Part shown: one piece after another, positions 8,901-16,167 of the stretch | How positions within the stretch are numbered: position 1 is the first letter of the stretch | Layout: each line of letters opens with the position of its first letter | NCBI RefSeq assembly: GCF_018736045.1 | Contig: NZ_CP076132.1 | Span: forward strand, 1,535,501 to 1,599,500 | Direction of reading: 5' to 3' | Length of the DNA: 64,000 nucleotides | Source of the DNA: Flammeovirga yaeyamensis | GTDB lineage: Bacteria > Bacteroidota > Bacteroidia > Cytophagales > Flammeovirgaceae | Program-made: the position numbers and the translations under genes | The notes under the pieces: model-generated | What the model saw: only the letters and a program-made list of their open reading frames with translations | What the model was told of the DNA's origin: nothing | Database searches by the model: none

Positions 8901-9055
8901 TTACACATAACCATGGTGATCAGGAAATTATGAGGGTAACAGGTTTTGACCACGATACCAATAGCTTTGAGTATGAAGTCAATACCAACGTAGGTGCAAT
9001 TCCTAATAACGGTACGCCGTGGAGATTGCAATTGGGTGCGAAATATATGTTCTAA
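5912..9055 (+). CDS. TonB-dependent receptor, Oar-like, with carboxypeptidase-regulatory domain
   Basis: 1047 aa outer-membrane protein. A signal peptide (residues 1-20, ending FSVFSQ) is followed by a CarboxypepD_reg-like beta-sandwich ('SIEGKIVDEDAQALPGALIKIKNL', about 25-110). A plug domain follows at about 115-230 ('GNATTAVGQ'-like region, 'ISIDGLNARNPLGAGEVSGGPWSISQEAIGEFQV', 'RAGGGSVRAITRGGTNEWEGSVF'). The rest is a beta-barrel ending in an aromatic 'GAKYMF'. The RAGGG...TRGGTNxxxG plug is typical of Oar-type receptors. It imports a large substrate using TonB energy. The phosphodiesterase gene starts 17 bp after its stop, suggesting joint uptake of a phosphorylated or nucleotide-type substrate. 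Confidence 0.93.
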   Translation: MKTKLLLLFLLLGVNFSVFSQSGESSIEGKIVDEDAQALPGALIKIKNLSTGFSTGTISSANGDFSIKSVPVGGPYEVNISFMGYAEQKVTIERVNQGDKLNLNINLKNDDTELDEVVISSNSVINQMKQFGATTAVGQMEIKNLPTEGRNFSKLAAISPLQGGGDLNLGGQRRTSTGISIDGLNARNPLGAGEVSGGPWSISQEAIGEFQVTTNDYDVVEGRAGGGSVRAITRGGTNEWEGSVFSYVRNDHLQSKYDVNGNERTSKFSTTQYGASLGGAIVKDKLHFFTVFEQELSTSPYYIADIRNEDDENRLGISRGNLNRFVQIGREQYGLSDDQQTGEFSQNRDAKTWFARMDWNINEKHRLTLSNNLVTFKRPFSVNDNSNFNMAETVGDYEDGHNTTNLVLRSKWSDKWLSSTKVQYQSQYKNFTPNSQLPDANIPRAIVYVTSELPNGSTARKSLQLGGQRYLPELNESTVVQFNNTTHYTGNKVSFTFGGDLLYTNMYTLLSNEQNGRFYFNSLEDFANMNPFRYAREVPIDGLPDVDQDIIDFAFFAQAEFKLHRDIEAVVGLRYDATTFLTQGAYNPLVHQELGIRTDNKISDYNNIQPRVQLTWDVGGNNKDIVKLGGGMFTAQPPYYAMVNNIQNSGMKLAATDVTGDLVPYPDFIRYRNDPSSAPGIIEGADLMSTINSSSPDFEMPEIWKTNLSYTHVFQNRYTLGINLLASYTRNNYVYQEVNLKDEPVFYDGATGRSVFVDPSYIDENGNVDWKGSRKSENVGRTLELNSDGIGKQFAMILSGSAQIGKDGYVSASYTYNNSHDNSSYNCCVANTSTFLPVEGDPRALNWGPSDNNFKNKVVVNGASPTFKGFSVGFTFIGIGGGNYTFLNSSNTSVNGDFTTRNDVAYIFDPNAASTPQHIKDGYDQILNDPNVSNSVKDYLRDSFGGYAKRNGGVNPMNFNLDLRLTYDLKIFQEKNKLRLTMDAFNVMNMVNKEWGITHNHGDQEIMRVTGFDHDTNSFEYEVNTNVGAIPNNGTPWRLQLGAKYMF

Positions 9056-9072
9056 ACTAAAACTAAAATACA

Positions 9073-10416
9073 ATGAAAACGAAATTAAATATTATGATGC
9101 TGTTTGCCATACTTACTTTTGGTAAGGCCACAGCACAAGTGGATCATCATATTGTCTTAGTCACTATCGATGGTTTAATTCCAGAGTTTTATTCTGAGGA
9201 AAAGTGGCCTGCGCCAAATTTAAAAGAGTTGGTAAAAAATGGCGTTTCTTCTGACGGTGTTAGAGGCGTATTCCCAAGTGTTACTTATCCTTCACATACG
9301 ACCATTATTACGGGTGCTTTTCCAGAAAACCATGGGATATATTACAATACGTACTTTGATCCAGAAAATGTAAAGACGGGTTGGGTATCGCAGTTCGAAG
9401 AAATCCAAGCACAAACATTATGGGAATCGGTAAAGAAGGCAGGCGGTTCTACTGCAGCAATTGAGTGGCCGGTAACAATCGGTAAACCTGAATGCATCGA
9501 TTATAATGTACCTGAAGGCTGGCCTGCGGATAGATCTAACGATTTTATCACTTATAAAAAGTCGATGACAACCCCTGCTGGATTATTGGATGAAATGGAG
9601 GGTAAATCACTTGGTAAACTAGAAAGTGATACTTACAAAGGGATGCTAAAAGACGAGAAATCTGGGGAGATTGCAGCTTACATGATAGAGAAATATCAAC
9701 CTAATTTTATTGCAGTACACCTTATCGATACGGATCATTCTCAACATGTAAATGGTAGAGCATCCGATCACGAAGTACCAATGGCCTTGGCGGTGGCAGA
9801 TAGAGCTATTGGTAGAATGAGAGAAGCGGTAAAGAAAGCAGGTATAGAGGACAAAACTACGTTCATTATCACGGGCGATCACGGTTTTTCTACGCTGCAT
9901 ACAAAGTTATGTCCCAATACTTTACTCATGGAAAAAGGATGGGTAACGAAAGAAGGAACGAAAGGAGAATGGGAAGCTTATTTCCAAACTTCGGGTGCTT
10001 CTGCCTTCTTGCACATGAAAGATCCTAAGAACAAAAAATTAGCAGAAAAGATCTTGGAAACTTTTGAATCTTCTGCTTACCACTCCAAATATTACAGAAT
10101 TGTAAAAAGAAAAGAGTTAGATGATATAGGTGCTGATCCAAGAGCCGCTTTTGCCATTGCACCTAAAAAAGGAGTAGGAATGTCGGGCACTTTTAAAGGT
10201 GACTTTGTGCAAAAAGCGGGTGGAGGAACACATGGTTTTTTCCCAACTGATTTCGATGGAATACTTACAGGTTTGATTATTTCTGGTGCAGGTGTACCAG
10301 AACCAAGAAGGATTGAGGAAGTGAATATGGAGGACATTGCGCCTACTATTTCTGAAATCTTAAAGATTAATCATCCCTCTAAAGATGGTACACCCATTTT
10401 TGGAGTAATCCAATAA
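9073..10416 (+). CDS. exported alkaline phosphatase-superfamily phosphodiesterase (NPP-like)
   Basis: 447 aa with a signal peptide (1-21, ATAQ). Metal-site and catalytic residues of nucleotide pyrophosphatase/phosphodiesterases are visible: Asp33 in 'VTIDG', nucleophile Thr71 in 'PSVTYPSH', Asp219 with His in 'HLIDTDHSQH', Asp-His in 'ITGDHGFS' (about 267-269) and His in 'GGTHGFFP' (about 386). Such enzymes hydrolyse nucleotide or lipid phosphodiesters with two zinc ions, here in the periplasm or at the surface. It is co-transcribed with the upstream TonB receptor. The substrate is not determinable. Its 3' end converges on a crp-like gene with a shared hairpin. Confidence 0.92.
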   Translation: MKTKLNIMMLFAILTFGKATAQVDHHIVLVTIDGLIPEFYSEEKWPAPNLKELVKNGVSSDGVRGVFPSVTYPSHTTIITGAFPENHGIYYNTYFDPENVKTGWVSQFEEIQAQTLWESVKKAGGSTAAIEWPVTIGKPECIDYNVPEGWPADRSNDFITYKKSMTTPAGLLDEMEGKSLGKLESDTYKGMLKDEKSGEIAAYMIEKYQPNFIAVHLIDTDHSQHVNGRASDHEVPMALAVADRAIGRMREAVKKAGIEDKTTFIITGDHGFSTLHTKLCPNTLLMEKGWVTKEGTKGEWEAYFQTSGASAFLHMKDPKNKKLAEKILETFESSAYHSKYYRIVKRKELDDIGADPRAAFAIAPKKGVGMSGTFKGDFVQKAGGGTHGFFPTDFDGILTGLIISGAGVPEPRRIEEVNMEDIAPTISEILKINHPSKDGTPIFGVIQ

Positions 10417-10423
10417 CTAACCT

Positions 10424-10453
10424 ATGGAGGTCATATTCTTATATGATCTCCAT
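10424..10453. terminator. shared bidirectional hairpin between convergent genes
   Basis: Arms ATGGAGGTCATA and TATGATCTCCAT pair with one wobble, starting 8 bp after the phosphodiesterase stop and overlapping the last codons of the crp-like gene. TTTTG follows on the plus strand. Confidence 0.6.
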
Positions 10454-11078
10454 TTTGTTCTATATAATCGATAATTACCTGTAACGATTTCTGCTTTAAT
10501 GTATTGGAAACGGATTGTCGACTTACCCCAATAAGATCTCCCAATTCTTGCATGGTCAATAAGTTAGGAAGATAATCCGATTGGATTTGATCAATGGATA
10601 CTTTCTGAAAATAAATCTTACAAATTTGTTCAATTTTAGTAAGGATGGATTTCTGATTGACCAACGCCAATTTCTTTTCGGCAATACACCACCTTTTCAC
10701 CAAATAGTATTTAAACCAATCAGACAATTGGTGGTCTTGTATAATAATATCCCTAAAAAATTGATGTTCAATTTTGAGTAAAGTGCATGTGGTAAGTGCT
10801 TTGGAGAATTCATAAAAGTTACCGCTTTCCAAATATTTCAGGTTGCCAAAAATATTGTTTTTGCCTAAAATATCGTAAGTAACACAATTCCCGTCATGGG
10901 TATATTCCCCAAGACTTACCCCTCCTTCTATCACATAATAAATATGTAAAGAAGTGGTGGTGGGTTGATAAATCATTTCTCCTTTTTCCACATTTATTGT
11001 TTTAAAAAAAGGCTTGTAGTCTACATTCTTATTTAAATAGTGGTGTAAACAAAATGATTTATAGTTAGAAGTTGTCAT
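10431..11078 (-). CDS. Crp/Fnr family transcriptional regulator
   Basis: 215 aa. The sensor domain spans about 20-130 ('VEKGEMIYQPTTTSLHIYYVIEGGVSLGEYTHDGNCVTYDILGKNNIFG'). The DNA-binding domain has the clear helix-turn-helix 'LTMQELGDLIGVSRQSVSNTLKQ' at about 170-195. It is convergent to the phosphodiesterase gene and is a candidate regulator of the receptor-phosphodiesterase pair through the palindrome at 5832-5854, though no direct evidence exists. The cysteines do not form an Fnr-like cluster motif, so oxygen sensing is not indicated. Confidence 0.88.
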   Translation of the reverse strand: MTTSNYKSFCLHHYLNKNVDYKPFFKTINVEKGEMIYQPTTTSLHIYYVIEGGVSLGEYTHDGNCVTYDILGKNNIFGNLKYLESGNFYEFSKALTTCTLLKIEHQFFRDIIIQDHQLSDWFKYYLVKRWCIAEKKLALVNQKSILTKIEQICKIYFQKVSIDQIQSDYLPNLLTMQELGDLIGVSRQSVSNTLKQKSLQVIIDYIEQNGDHIRI

Positions 11079-11330
11079 GGATAGTTAATGCTTAATTGGA
11101 TTTAATTTATCTTTAAAGCTATTCAAAATTTCACGGATAGTAGAAGGAATAGAAATTCTATTGAGAATTATTTAGTCACTGTTTTCCTTTGCATAATACT
11201 GGTTACTTTCTGGCAATTTAAAAGCGATTTAAGAAGAGATTTATTAACTTTATAGTAATATATGCTTCTAGGTTTGAGAGATCAATACTATAGTTTATGT
11301 TACAAACTTCTTCCATAAATTTTGCCTCCA

Positions 11331-11759
11331 ATGAAAACGCTCTATCTATTTTTCTTTCTTCTAATTTCGAATTTTATCTATTCCCAATCTATCACCGATT
11401 ACCATTTAGGAGATAATTTCACAAGCAGCGAGGACATGATTTTCACTCGTGTAGGAAATCTGGATGGCGTCATTTTTATTTACACGGATGATGATGACAA
11501 GATCATCTCTATCGGTTTTGTGCCTTCCTATGATGGTTTTACTCCACGACATGTTGAAGAAAAAGACTTCCGCGACTTTATGTATAATTTGAGGAAAATG
11601 TATAGTACTGATTTTGATAGAAATATTCAGAATTGGCGGAAGAAACATCATTATGTGGCACGTTTGGATAAGGACACAAAGTTGGTCGTCACCATAGATG
11701 ACTTCACAGAAAGTAGCTATGCCCGACTATCTATGATGATTAATCGGGTAAAGAAGTAG
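11331..11759 (+). CDS. hypothetical secreted protein
   Basis: 142 aa from the ATG at 11331; a TTG three codons earlier is less likely because the signal peptide is complete from the ATG (MKTLYLFFFLLISNFIYSQS). The mature part is small, acidic and aromatic ('GVIFIYTDDDDKIISIGFVPSYDGF', 'DFRDFMYNLRKMY', 'KKHHYVARLDKDTKLVVTIDDF'). I recognise no family. A small alpha+beta periplasmic or surface protein is all that can be said. It stands alone between the crp-like gene and the SlyD-like pair. Confidence 0.7.
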   Translation: MKTLYLFFFLLISNFIYSQSITDYHLGDNFTSSEDMIFTRVGNLDGVIFIYTDDDDKIISIGFVPSYDGFTPRHVEEKDFRDFMYNLRKMYSTDFDRNIQNWRKKHHYVARLDKDTKLVVTIDDFTESSYARLSMMINRVKK

Positions 11760-11820
11760 AAATTTCCCTAATAACCCTTTCTTAAATCAACTTTAAGCAT
11801 ACGAAACAGTATTAAAATTG

Positions 11821-11828
11821 TACCTTTG
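11821..11828 (+). promoter_or_regulatory. Bacteroidota-type -7 element (TAnnTTTG)
   Basis: TACCTTTG fits the -7 consensus exactly and lies 18 bp before the first SlyD-like start codon. A convincing -33 box at the usual spacing was not found. Confidence 0.4.
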
Positions 11829-11846
11829 TCGAAAATAGAAAAAATC

Positions 11847-12386
11847 ATGAAAGCAATAAAAGATTCTGTAGTCAAAATCGCCTACAACTTATACGACGAA
11901 AATGCCGAAGGGACATTATTACAAGAAGTAAAATCAGACGACGCATTTGAGTTTTTATTTGGTTATAAAGATGTTCTTCCTCACTTCGAAGAAGCACTGA
12001 AAGATCAAGAAAAAGGATTTACTTTCGAATTTGGTATCAATAAAGATGAGGCCTATGGTGACTTCCAACCACAAGCGGTAATCAAGATTCCAAAAGAAGT
12101 GTTCAATATTGAAGATAAAGTAGATCAAGAAGAAATTCTTAAAGTGGGTAACGTACTTCCAATGGTAGGTCCAGACGAGATGCCGATGGAAGGTGAAGTG
12201 AAAGAAGTACACGCTGATCATGTAGTGATGGACTTCAACCACCCATTAGCGGGTAAAAACTTATTCTTCACAGGAGAAATTCTTGATATTAGAGAAGCAA
12301 CTGAGGAAGAATTAGCAGAAGCGAAACAAGCGGAAGCAAATATGAATGATCTTGGTGGATTAGATTTATCAGATTTACCTCAATAA
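11847..12386 (+). CDS. SlyD-like FKBP-type peptidyl-prolyl isomerase
   Basis: 179 aa from the ATG at 11847; a TTG seven codons earlier is disfavoured because it overlaps the -7 box. The FKBP fold begins 'VVKIAYNLYDENAEGTLLQEV'. 'FEFLFGYKDVLPHFEEALKDQEKGFTFEFGINKDEAYGDFQPQAVIKIPKEVF' contains the active-site strand and the YGxxxxxxV segment that precedes the insert-in-flap chaperone domain of SlyD. 'MDFNHPLAGKNLFFTGEILDIREAT' is the C-terminal FKBP strand. It catalyses prolyl isomerisation with chaperone activity in the cytosol. The His-rich metal-binding tail of E. coli SlyD is absent. A paralogue follows 99 bp downstream. Confidence 0.9.
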   Translation: MKAIKDSVVKIAYNLYDENAEGTLLQEVKSDDAFEFLFGYKDVLPHFEEALKDQEKGFTFEFGINKDEAYGDFQPQAVIKIPKEVFNIEDKVDQEEILKVGNVLPMVGPDEMPMEGEVKEVHADHVVMDFNHPLAGKNLFFTGEILDIREATEEELAEAKQAEANMNDLGGLDLSDLPQ

Positions 12387-12408
12387 GATCTTAATAAAGC
12401 ATATATAT

Positions 12409-12451
12409 AAGCTTCCTAACGAACTAAAAATCGATAGGAAGCTTTGTAAGT
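12409..12451 (+). terminator. hairpin between the two SlyD-like genes
   Basis: A perfect 10-bp stem AAGCTTCCTA / TAGGAAGCTT with a 16-nt loop, followed by TTGTAAGTTT. The T-run is weak, so it may be an attenuator or processing site rather than a full stop. Confidence 0.5.
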
Positions 12452-12485
12452 TTATATAGAGTAGAAATAATTAAATCACTTTAAC

Positions 12486-12995
12486 ATGAAAGTTGAAGAA
12501 GGATTGGTCGTTGCATTGACCTATAAATTATACGAAAAAGATGCCAACGGAAAGTTCATTGAAGAAGCAACAGCGGATGAACCTTTCTTGTTCTACGTGG
12601 GTTCTGGCGGAGTGCTGCCAAAATTCGAAGAGGCTTTAATTGGCAAAGAAGAAGGGGATAGCTTCAAATTAGCTTTGGGCTATTTGGATGCTTACGGAGA
12701 AATTATCGAGCAATATCAAAATGTAAAAGTCGATAAGGCGGCTTTTGGTTTTGTCGATAAGGAAGAAGAGGAAGCGTTCCTTCAGGTGGGTCATATTCTT
12801 TCTGTTGCCGATCAGGATGGTGATGTTTACGATGGTAAAATCATCCAATTGAATAAGAAAGATGTGGTGATGGACATGAACCACGAATTGGCAGGGATGG
12901 ACTTATTCTTTGATGGAAAAATTATTGAAGTAAGAAAGCCTACCAAAGAAGAAAGTGATTTCGATGGTGAAGGTGTTGAAATCATGCCCTCATAA
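12486..12995 (+). CDS. SlyD-like FKBP-type peptidyl-prolyl isomerase (second copy)
   Basis: 169 aa paralogue of the upstream gene, with the same order of blocks: 'VVALTYKLYEKDANGKFIEEAT', 'PFLFYVGSGGVLPKFEEALIGKEEGDSFKLALGYLDAYGEIIEQYQNVKVDKAAF', and 'VVMDMNHELAGMDLFFDGKIIEVRKPT'. In place of the usual YGxxxxxxV the sequence reads AYGEIIEQYQNVKV. The two proteins share topology but have diverged, which points to an old tandem duplication with possible specialisation. It is followed 5 bp later by ywbE, so the two are probably co-transcribed. Confidence 0.88.
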   Translation: MKVEEGLVVALTYKLYEKDANGKFIEEATADEPFLFYVGSGGVLPKFEEALIGKEEGDSFKLALGYLDAYGEIIEQYQNVKVDKAAFGFVDKEEEEAFLQVGHILSVADQDGDVYDGKIIQLNKKDVVMDMNHELAGMDLFFDGKIIEVRKPTKEESDFDGEGVEIMPS

Positions 12996-13000
12996 TACCT

Positions 13001-13207
13001 ATGGACGGAAAGAAAAGAAGCAATATCAAAATAGGCGGTCATGTGATGATCGTCCTAAAAGAAGATCAACGCACAGGCGATCTTACCGAGGGTTTTGTAG
13101 AGAGAATTCTTACAAAATCGTCGACTCACCCTCATGGAATTAAAGTAAAATTAGAGACCGGAGAAGTAGGGAGAGTAAAACAAATTTTAGAGGACGGAGA
13201 ATTTTAG
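13001..13207 (+). CDS. ywbE: YwbE family protein (DUF2196)
   Basis: 68 aa. 'NIKIGGHVMIVLKEDQRTGDLTEGFVERILTKSSTHPHGIKVKLETGEVGRVKQIL' is the complete, well conserved YwbE fold, named after the B. subtilis gene of unknown function. It looks like a small all-beta domain, possibly nucleic-acid binding, given the KOW-like G-x-V and basic character; that is inference. It sits 5 bp after a SlyD-like gene and 74 bp before an RNA helicase gene, a context compatible with RNA or ribosome metabolism. Confidence 0.88.
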   Translation: MDGKKRSNIKIGGHVMIVLKEDQRTGDLTEGFVERILTKSSTHPHGIKVKLETGEVGRVKQILEDGEF

Positions 13208-13281
13208 TATCCGTTACAATAAGGGATTAGGGTGAAAAGATCGATGGCACTCCAAATCCTTTCACATTTAATTCGTTATCA

Positions 13282-14568
13282 ATGAAATTTGAAAAATATC
13301 GTATCTCTGAGAGTCTAAAGAAAAGTTTAGCAGAAAAGGGATTCAAAAGGCCAACTGATATACAGTTTAAATCTATCCCACCTATCCTAAGAGGTGAGGA
13401 TGTGTTGGCTATTGCACAAACAGGTACCGGTAAAACGGCCGCATTTGCTATTCCAGTGATGGAAAAGTTGATGATCAAACCTGTGAGAGGTAAAAGAAAG
13501 AAAACCATCCGTAGTTTAGTGATGGCGCCTACAAGGGAGTTGGCAGAACAAATTACTGAGGTGTTCGAATCTTTAGGAAAATACACCAAACTAACTACTT
13601 TGTGTCTTTATGGTGGTGTACCTCAAGAGGCACAAATTGAGAAATTAGAAAAAGGAGTGGACATCTTGGTCACAACTCCCGGTAGAATGTTTGATTTGAA
13701 CCACCAAGGGTACATCAAACTGGATAGCGTAGAAATTTTGGTATTGGATGAGGCCGACCATATGTTAGAGAAAGGTTTCATTAAGGATATCAAGGACGTT
13801 ATCAAATTAATACCAAAACACAGACAGACCTTATTCTTCTCTGCCACTATTGATGAGCAAATCAAGAAGTTGGCGTATTCCTTGGTAAAAAATGCCATCA
13901 GAATTCAGATCTCACCAAAAGATCCTGTCTCTAAAAACGTCAACCATGGGGTGGTATTTGTGTCTATGGACGATAAGCGTTTCTTCCTAGAACGTATCGC
14001 CAAAGAAAATCCAGACGCAAAAGTACTTGTATTTGTAAGAACACAAGTAAGAGCAGAACGTGTGCTAAAAGCCATGGAAAGAGTGGAGGTAAAGGCCGTT
14101 AGTATTCATGGAGGTAAAGACCAGAAAGAACGTTTCGAAGCCATGAAAACCTACAAAAACGGAGACGTAAAAATGCTGATCGCCACAGACGTTTCCGCAA
14201 GAGGTATCGATATTCCTAACGTTCAGTTTGTGGTGAACTACGATTTGCCAGAAGAACCAGAAAACTACGTACACCGTGTAGGTCGTACAGGTCGTGGTAC
14301 CCAAAAAGGAGACGCCATTGCTTTCTGTTCAGAAAACGAAAAGGAATTGTTGGTAGCCATCGAAGAGTTTACCAACACTAAAATTGCCGTTCACGAAATG
14401 GACAAAGGGGAGTACGCAGGCATCGTCGGCAACTCAGAAGAAACCTCAACCGATTGGAAAACAGTAATGAAAGAAATTGCTGCAGATCAAGATTCTTATA
14501 AAGAAGCGAAGAAAAAAGCCAATCGTAAAAAAGAGAAAAAGAAAGCGATGAAGGCGAAGAAAAAATAA
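13282..14568 (+). CDS. DEAD-box ATP-dependent RNA helicase
   Basis: 428 aa with all core motifs in order: Q motif 'GFKRPTDIQFKSIP', I 'AQTGTGKT' (about 45-52), Ia 'PTRELAEQ', Ib 'TPGR', II 'DEAD' (about 156), III 'SAT', then domain 2 with 'ARGIDIP' and VI 'HRVGRTGR'. The C-terminal tail is very Lys-rich ('KKKANRKKEKKKAMKAKKK') and should bind RNA non-specifically. It is an RhlE/CsdA-like cytosolic RNA-remodelling enzyme. The last 204 coding bases and the terminator exist again, diverged, at 16170-16443 behind the TIR-SLATT genes, so this gene's 3' end marks an insertion or recombination point. Confidence 0.95.
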   Translation: MKFEKYRISESLKKSLAEKGFKRPTDIQFKSIPPILRGEDVLAIAQTGTGKTAAFAIPVMEKLMIKPVRGKRKKTIRSLVMAPTRELAEQITEVFESLGKYTKLTTLCLYGGVPQEAQIEKLEKGVDILVTTPGRMFDLNHQGYIKLDSVEILVLDEADHMLEKGFIKDIKDVIKLIPKHRQTLFFSATIDEQIKKLAYSLVKNAIRIQISPKDPVSKNVNHGVVFVSMDDKRFFLERIAKENPDAKVLVFVRTQVRAERVLKAMERVEVKAVSIHGGKDQKERFEAMKTYKNGDVKMLIATDVSARGIDIPNVQFVVNYDLPEEPENYVHRVGRTGRGTQKGDAIAFCSENEKELLVAIEEFTNTKIAVHEMDKGEYAGIVGNSEETSTDWKTVMKEIAADQDSYKEAKKKANRKKEKKKAMKAKKK

Positions 14569-14639
14569 TCTTTGTAGCTTTTTGAAGATATAATGAAAGA
14601 GAAAGACTTTTCCGTAAATGGGAGAGTCTTTTTTTTGTT
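14363..14639 (+). repeat. direct repeat, left copy: helicase 3' end plus terminator
   Basis: About 277 bp, of which the first 204 are the end of the intact helicase gene. It repeats at 16168-16443. In the coding part 14 of 204 bases differ, 9 of the changes being synonymous and most of the others conservative. The intervening DNA carries the TIR and SLATT genes. Confidence 0.9.
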
Positions 14640-14881
14640 GTATATATCAATTAATTAGCAAGGTATAGGTGTTTTTGATAGAAGTATTTTTTGTAAGCTT
14701 TATTATAATGTGTTGAATTTTGAATAGTAATAGTAGGTGGTTAACTTGGAGTGATGAAAAAATATTGATAGAAATAAGCTATATAGTGTATAGTCATTGA
14801 ATAATAAAGGTAATTAAAGAGAGTTAATTTTAATAAGTTATTAAATTGATTTTCATTAAGCGTTATTAAACACAAACATTC
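14569..14881. other. 313-bp leader between the helicase and TIR genes
   Basis: It holds the helicase terminator (14602-14637), then about 240 bp of AT-rich DNA with no gene. A GGTGGTTAACTTGG motif at 14736-14749 recurs in similar form in three other spacers of the island. The TIR promoter must be here. No TAnnTTTG box stood out. Confidence 0.6.
14602..14637 (+). terminator. helicase terminator
   Basis: The stem AAAGACT / AGTCTTT is extended by TTCC/GGGA-type pairing and followed by eight T. It is duplicated at 16406-16440. Confidence 0.8.
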
Positions 14882-15610
14882 ATGAAAGCAAAAATATTTT
14901 ATAGCTATTCACATAAAGATGAAGATTTTCGAGAAAAACTAGAAAACCATTTAGTGGTACTTAGAAAATCTGGATTTATTGAAGAATGGCATGATAGAAG
15001 AATTGCACCTGGCTCAAATTGGGAGGAAGAGATAAATGAGAATATCAATGATTCGAATATTATTTTATTATTAGTTAGTTCAAACTTTTTGGCTTCTGAT
15101 TATTGTTATGATACAGAAACTATAAGAGCATTAGAAAGACATAATAGTAAAGAGGCGATTGTTATTCCAATAATTATTCAGCCATGTTTATGGAAGGTTT
15201 CACATTTTGCTGATGCAAAATTACAAGCTCTTCCAAAAGATGGAAAAGCTATAACTACTTGGGAAAATGAAGAAGAAGCATGGTTGGAAGTAGCTGAGGG
15301 AATTCTAAAAATATCAGAAAAATTTAAAGAAGAAAATACTTTAACAACCCAAACTAAAAGTGATGAAATAAATACCAGAAATGAAAATAAAATTAAAGAA
15401 AAATTAGTTGAGAGTTTTTTATGTAAATATTCAACTTGGTATTTTTCTCCTTTGAGGATAGTAAAGTGGGGAGGAAAACAAGCTGGTTTTGAAACTTTAT
15501 CACAATATACTTCATCTGAAATATCAGAAGTTCTTAAGGATTTTGTTGATAGAGGTTTAGCTTTAACTAAGAAAAGCCAAAAAGGAAATACTATATATAA
15601 GTTACGATAA
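14882..15610 (+). CDS. TIR domain protein with C-terminal winged-helix-like domain
   Basis: 242 aa. The TIR domain spans 1-140: 'KIFYSYSHKDEDFREKLENHLVVLRKSGFIEEWHDRRIAPGSNWEEEI' (strand A, BB loop), 'SNIILLLVSSNFLASDYCYDTE' with the probable NADase glutamate Glu79, and 'VIPIIIQPCLWK'. A charged linker (145-175) leads to residues 178-242, 'TWYFSPLRIVKWGGKQ ... TSSEISEVLKDFVDRGLALTKK', which looks like a small winged helix. Bacterial TIR domains cleave NAD+ or make signalling nucleotides in anti-phage defence. The next gene encodes a SLATT membrane protein, so this pair looks like a sensor/enzyme plus membrane effector. Codon use is AT-rich, unlike the flanking helicase. Confidence 0.88.
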   Translation: MKAKIFYSYSHKDEDFREKLENHLVVLRKSGFIEEWHDRRIAPGSNWEEEINENINDSNIILLLVSSNFLASDYCYDTETIRALERHNSKEAIVIPIIIQPCLWKVSHFADAKLQALPKDGKAITTWENEEEAWLEVAEGILKISEKFKEENTLTTQTKSDEINTRNENKIKEKLVESFLCKYSTWYFSPLRIVKWGGKQAGFETLSQYTSSEISEVLKDFVDRGLALTKKSQKGNTIYKLR

Positions 15611-15696
15611 AGTATTTGCTAATATCCAAAATAATATTCTTTAAGTTATTTCAATTAATATTCTACTAAGCAAAATAATAATTACTTTACTTCCCT

Positions 15697-16158
15697 ATGA
15701 ATTCAAATCAATATATAAAAGAGAGATTAGATGCTCAAATTAGTTGGTACGATACAAAAAGTATCCATAATCATAAAGTATACAAAAGTCTCTGTATTAT
15801 TGAAATTGTTGCAGCTGCTTTTGTTCCATTTACTTCGGGAATTGCTACAGGTTTGGAAACTTATGTAAGCTTAATGTTTATAATAACAGGAATACTTGGT
15901 ATCTCAATTTCAATAATTGCAGGTATTCTCTCACTTGGGAAATACCAGGAAAAATGGATTGAATATAGAACTACATCTGAAAGTTTAAAAAAGGAAAAAT
16001 ATCTTTACCTTACAGAAAACTATCCATATAATGAAGACAACTCTTTTAGAATGTTGGTCCAGAGAATCGAGGGTTTAATATCTAAAGAAAATACAAATTG
16101 GTCTAATTATTCATATGAAGAAGAAAAAAGTGAAGAATTACAAATGAATAAAATATAA
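15697..16158 (+). CDS. SLATT/DUF4231 domain membrane protein
   Basis: 153 aa. A cytosolic N-terminal helix ('YIKERLDAQISWYDTKSIHNHKVYKSL') runs into two membrane helices, about 30-50 ('IIEIVAAAFVPFTSGIA') and 56-80 ('LMFIITGILGISISIIAGILSL'). Then comes a C-terminal helix ('YQEKWIEYRTTSESLKKEKYLYL'). This layout is the DUF4231 branch of the SLATT superfamily, predicted in the literature to be pore-forming effectors of nucleotide-signalling conflict systems. It follows the TIR gene by 86 bp in the same orientation. I infer that a TIR-made or NAD-derived signal could open it to kill or arrest infected cells. Confidence 0.8.
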   Translation: MNSNQYIKERLDAQISWYDTKSIHNHKVYKSLCIIEIVAAAFVPFTSGIATGLETYVSLMFIITGILGISISIIAGILSLGKYQEKWIEYRTTSESLKKEKYLYLTENYPYNEDNSFRMLVQRIEGLISKENTNWSNYSYEEEKSEELQMNKI

Positions 16159-16167
16159 ATAAGCATA

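Noticed and set aside
11322-11330. TTG start three codons before the hypothetical secreted protein's ATG
   Set aside because: The signal peptide is complete from the ATG at 11331.
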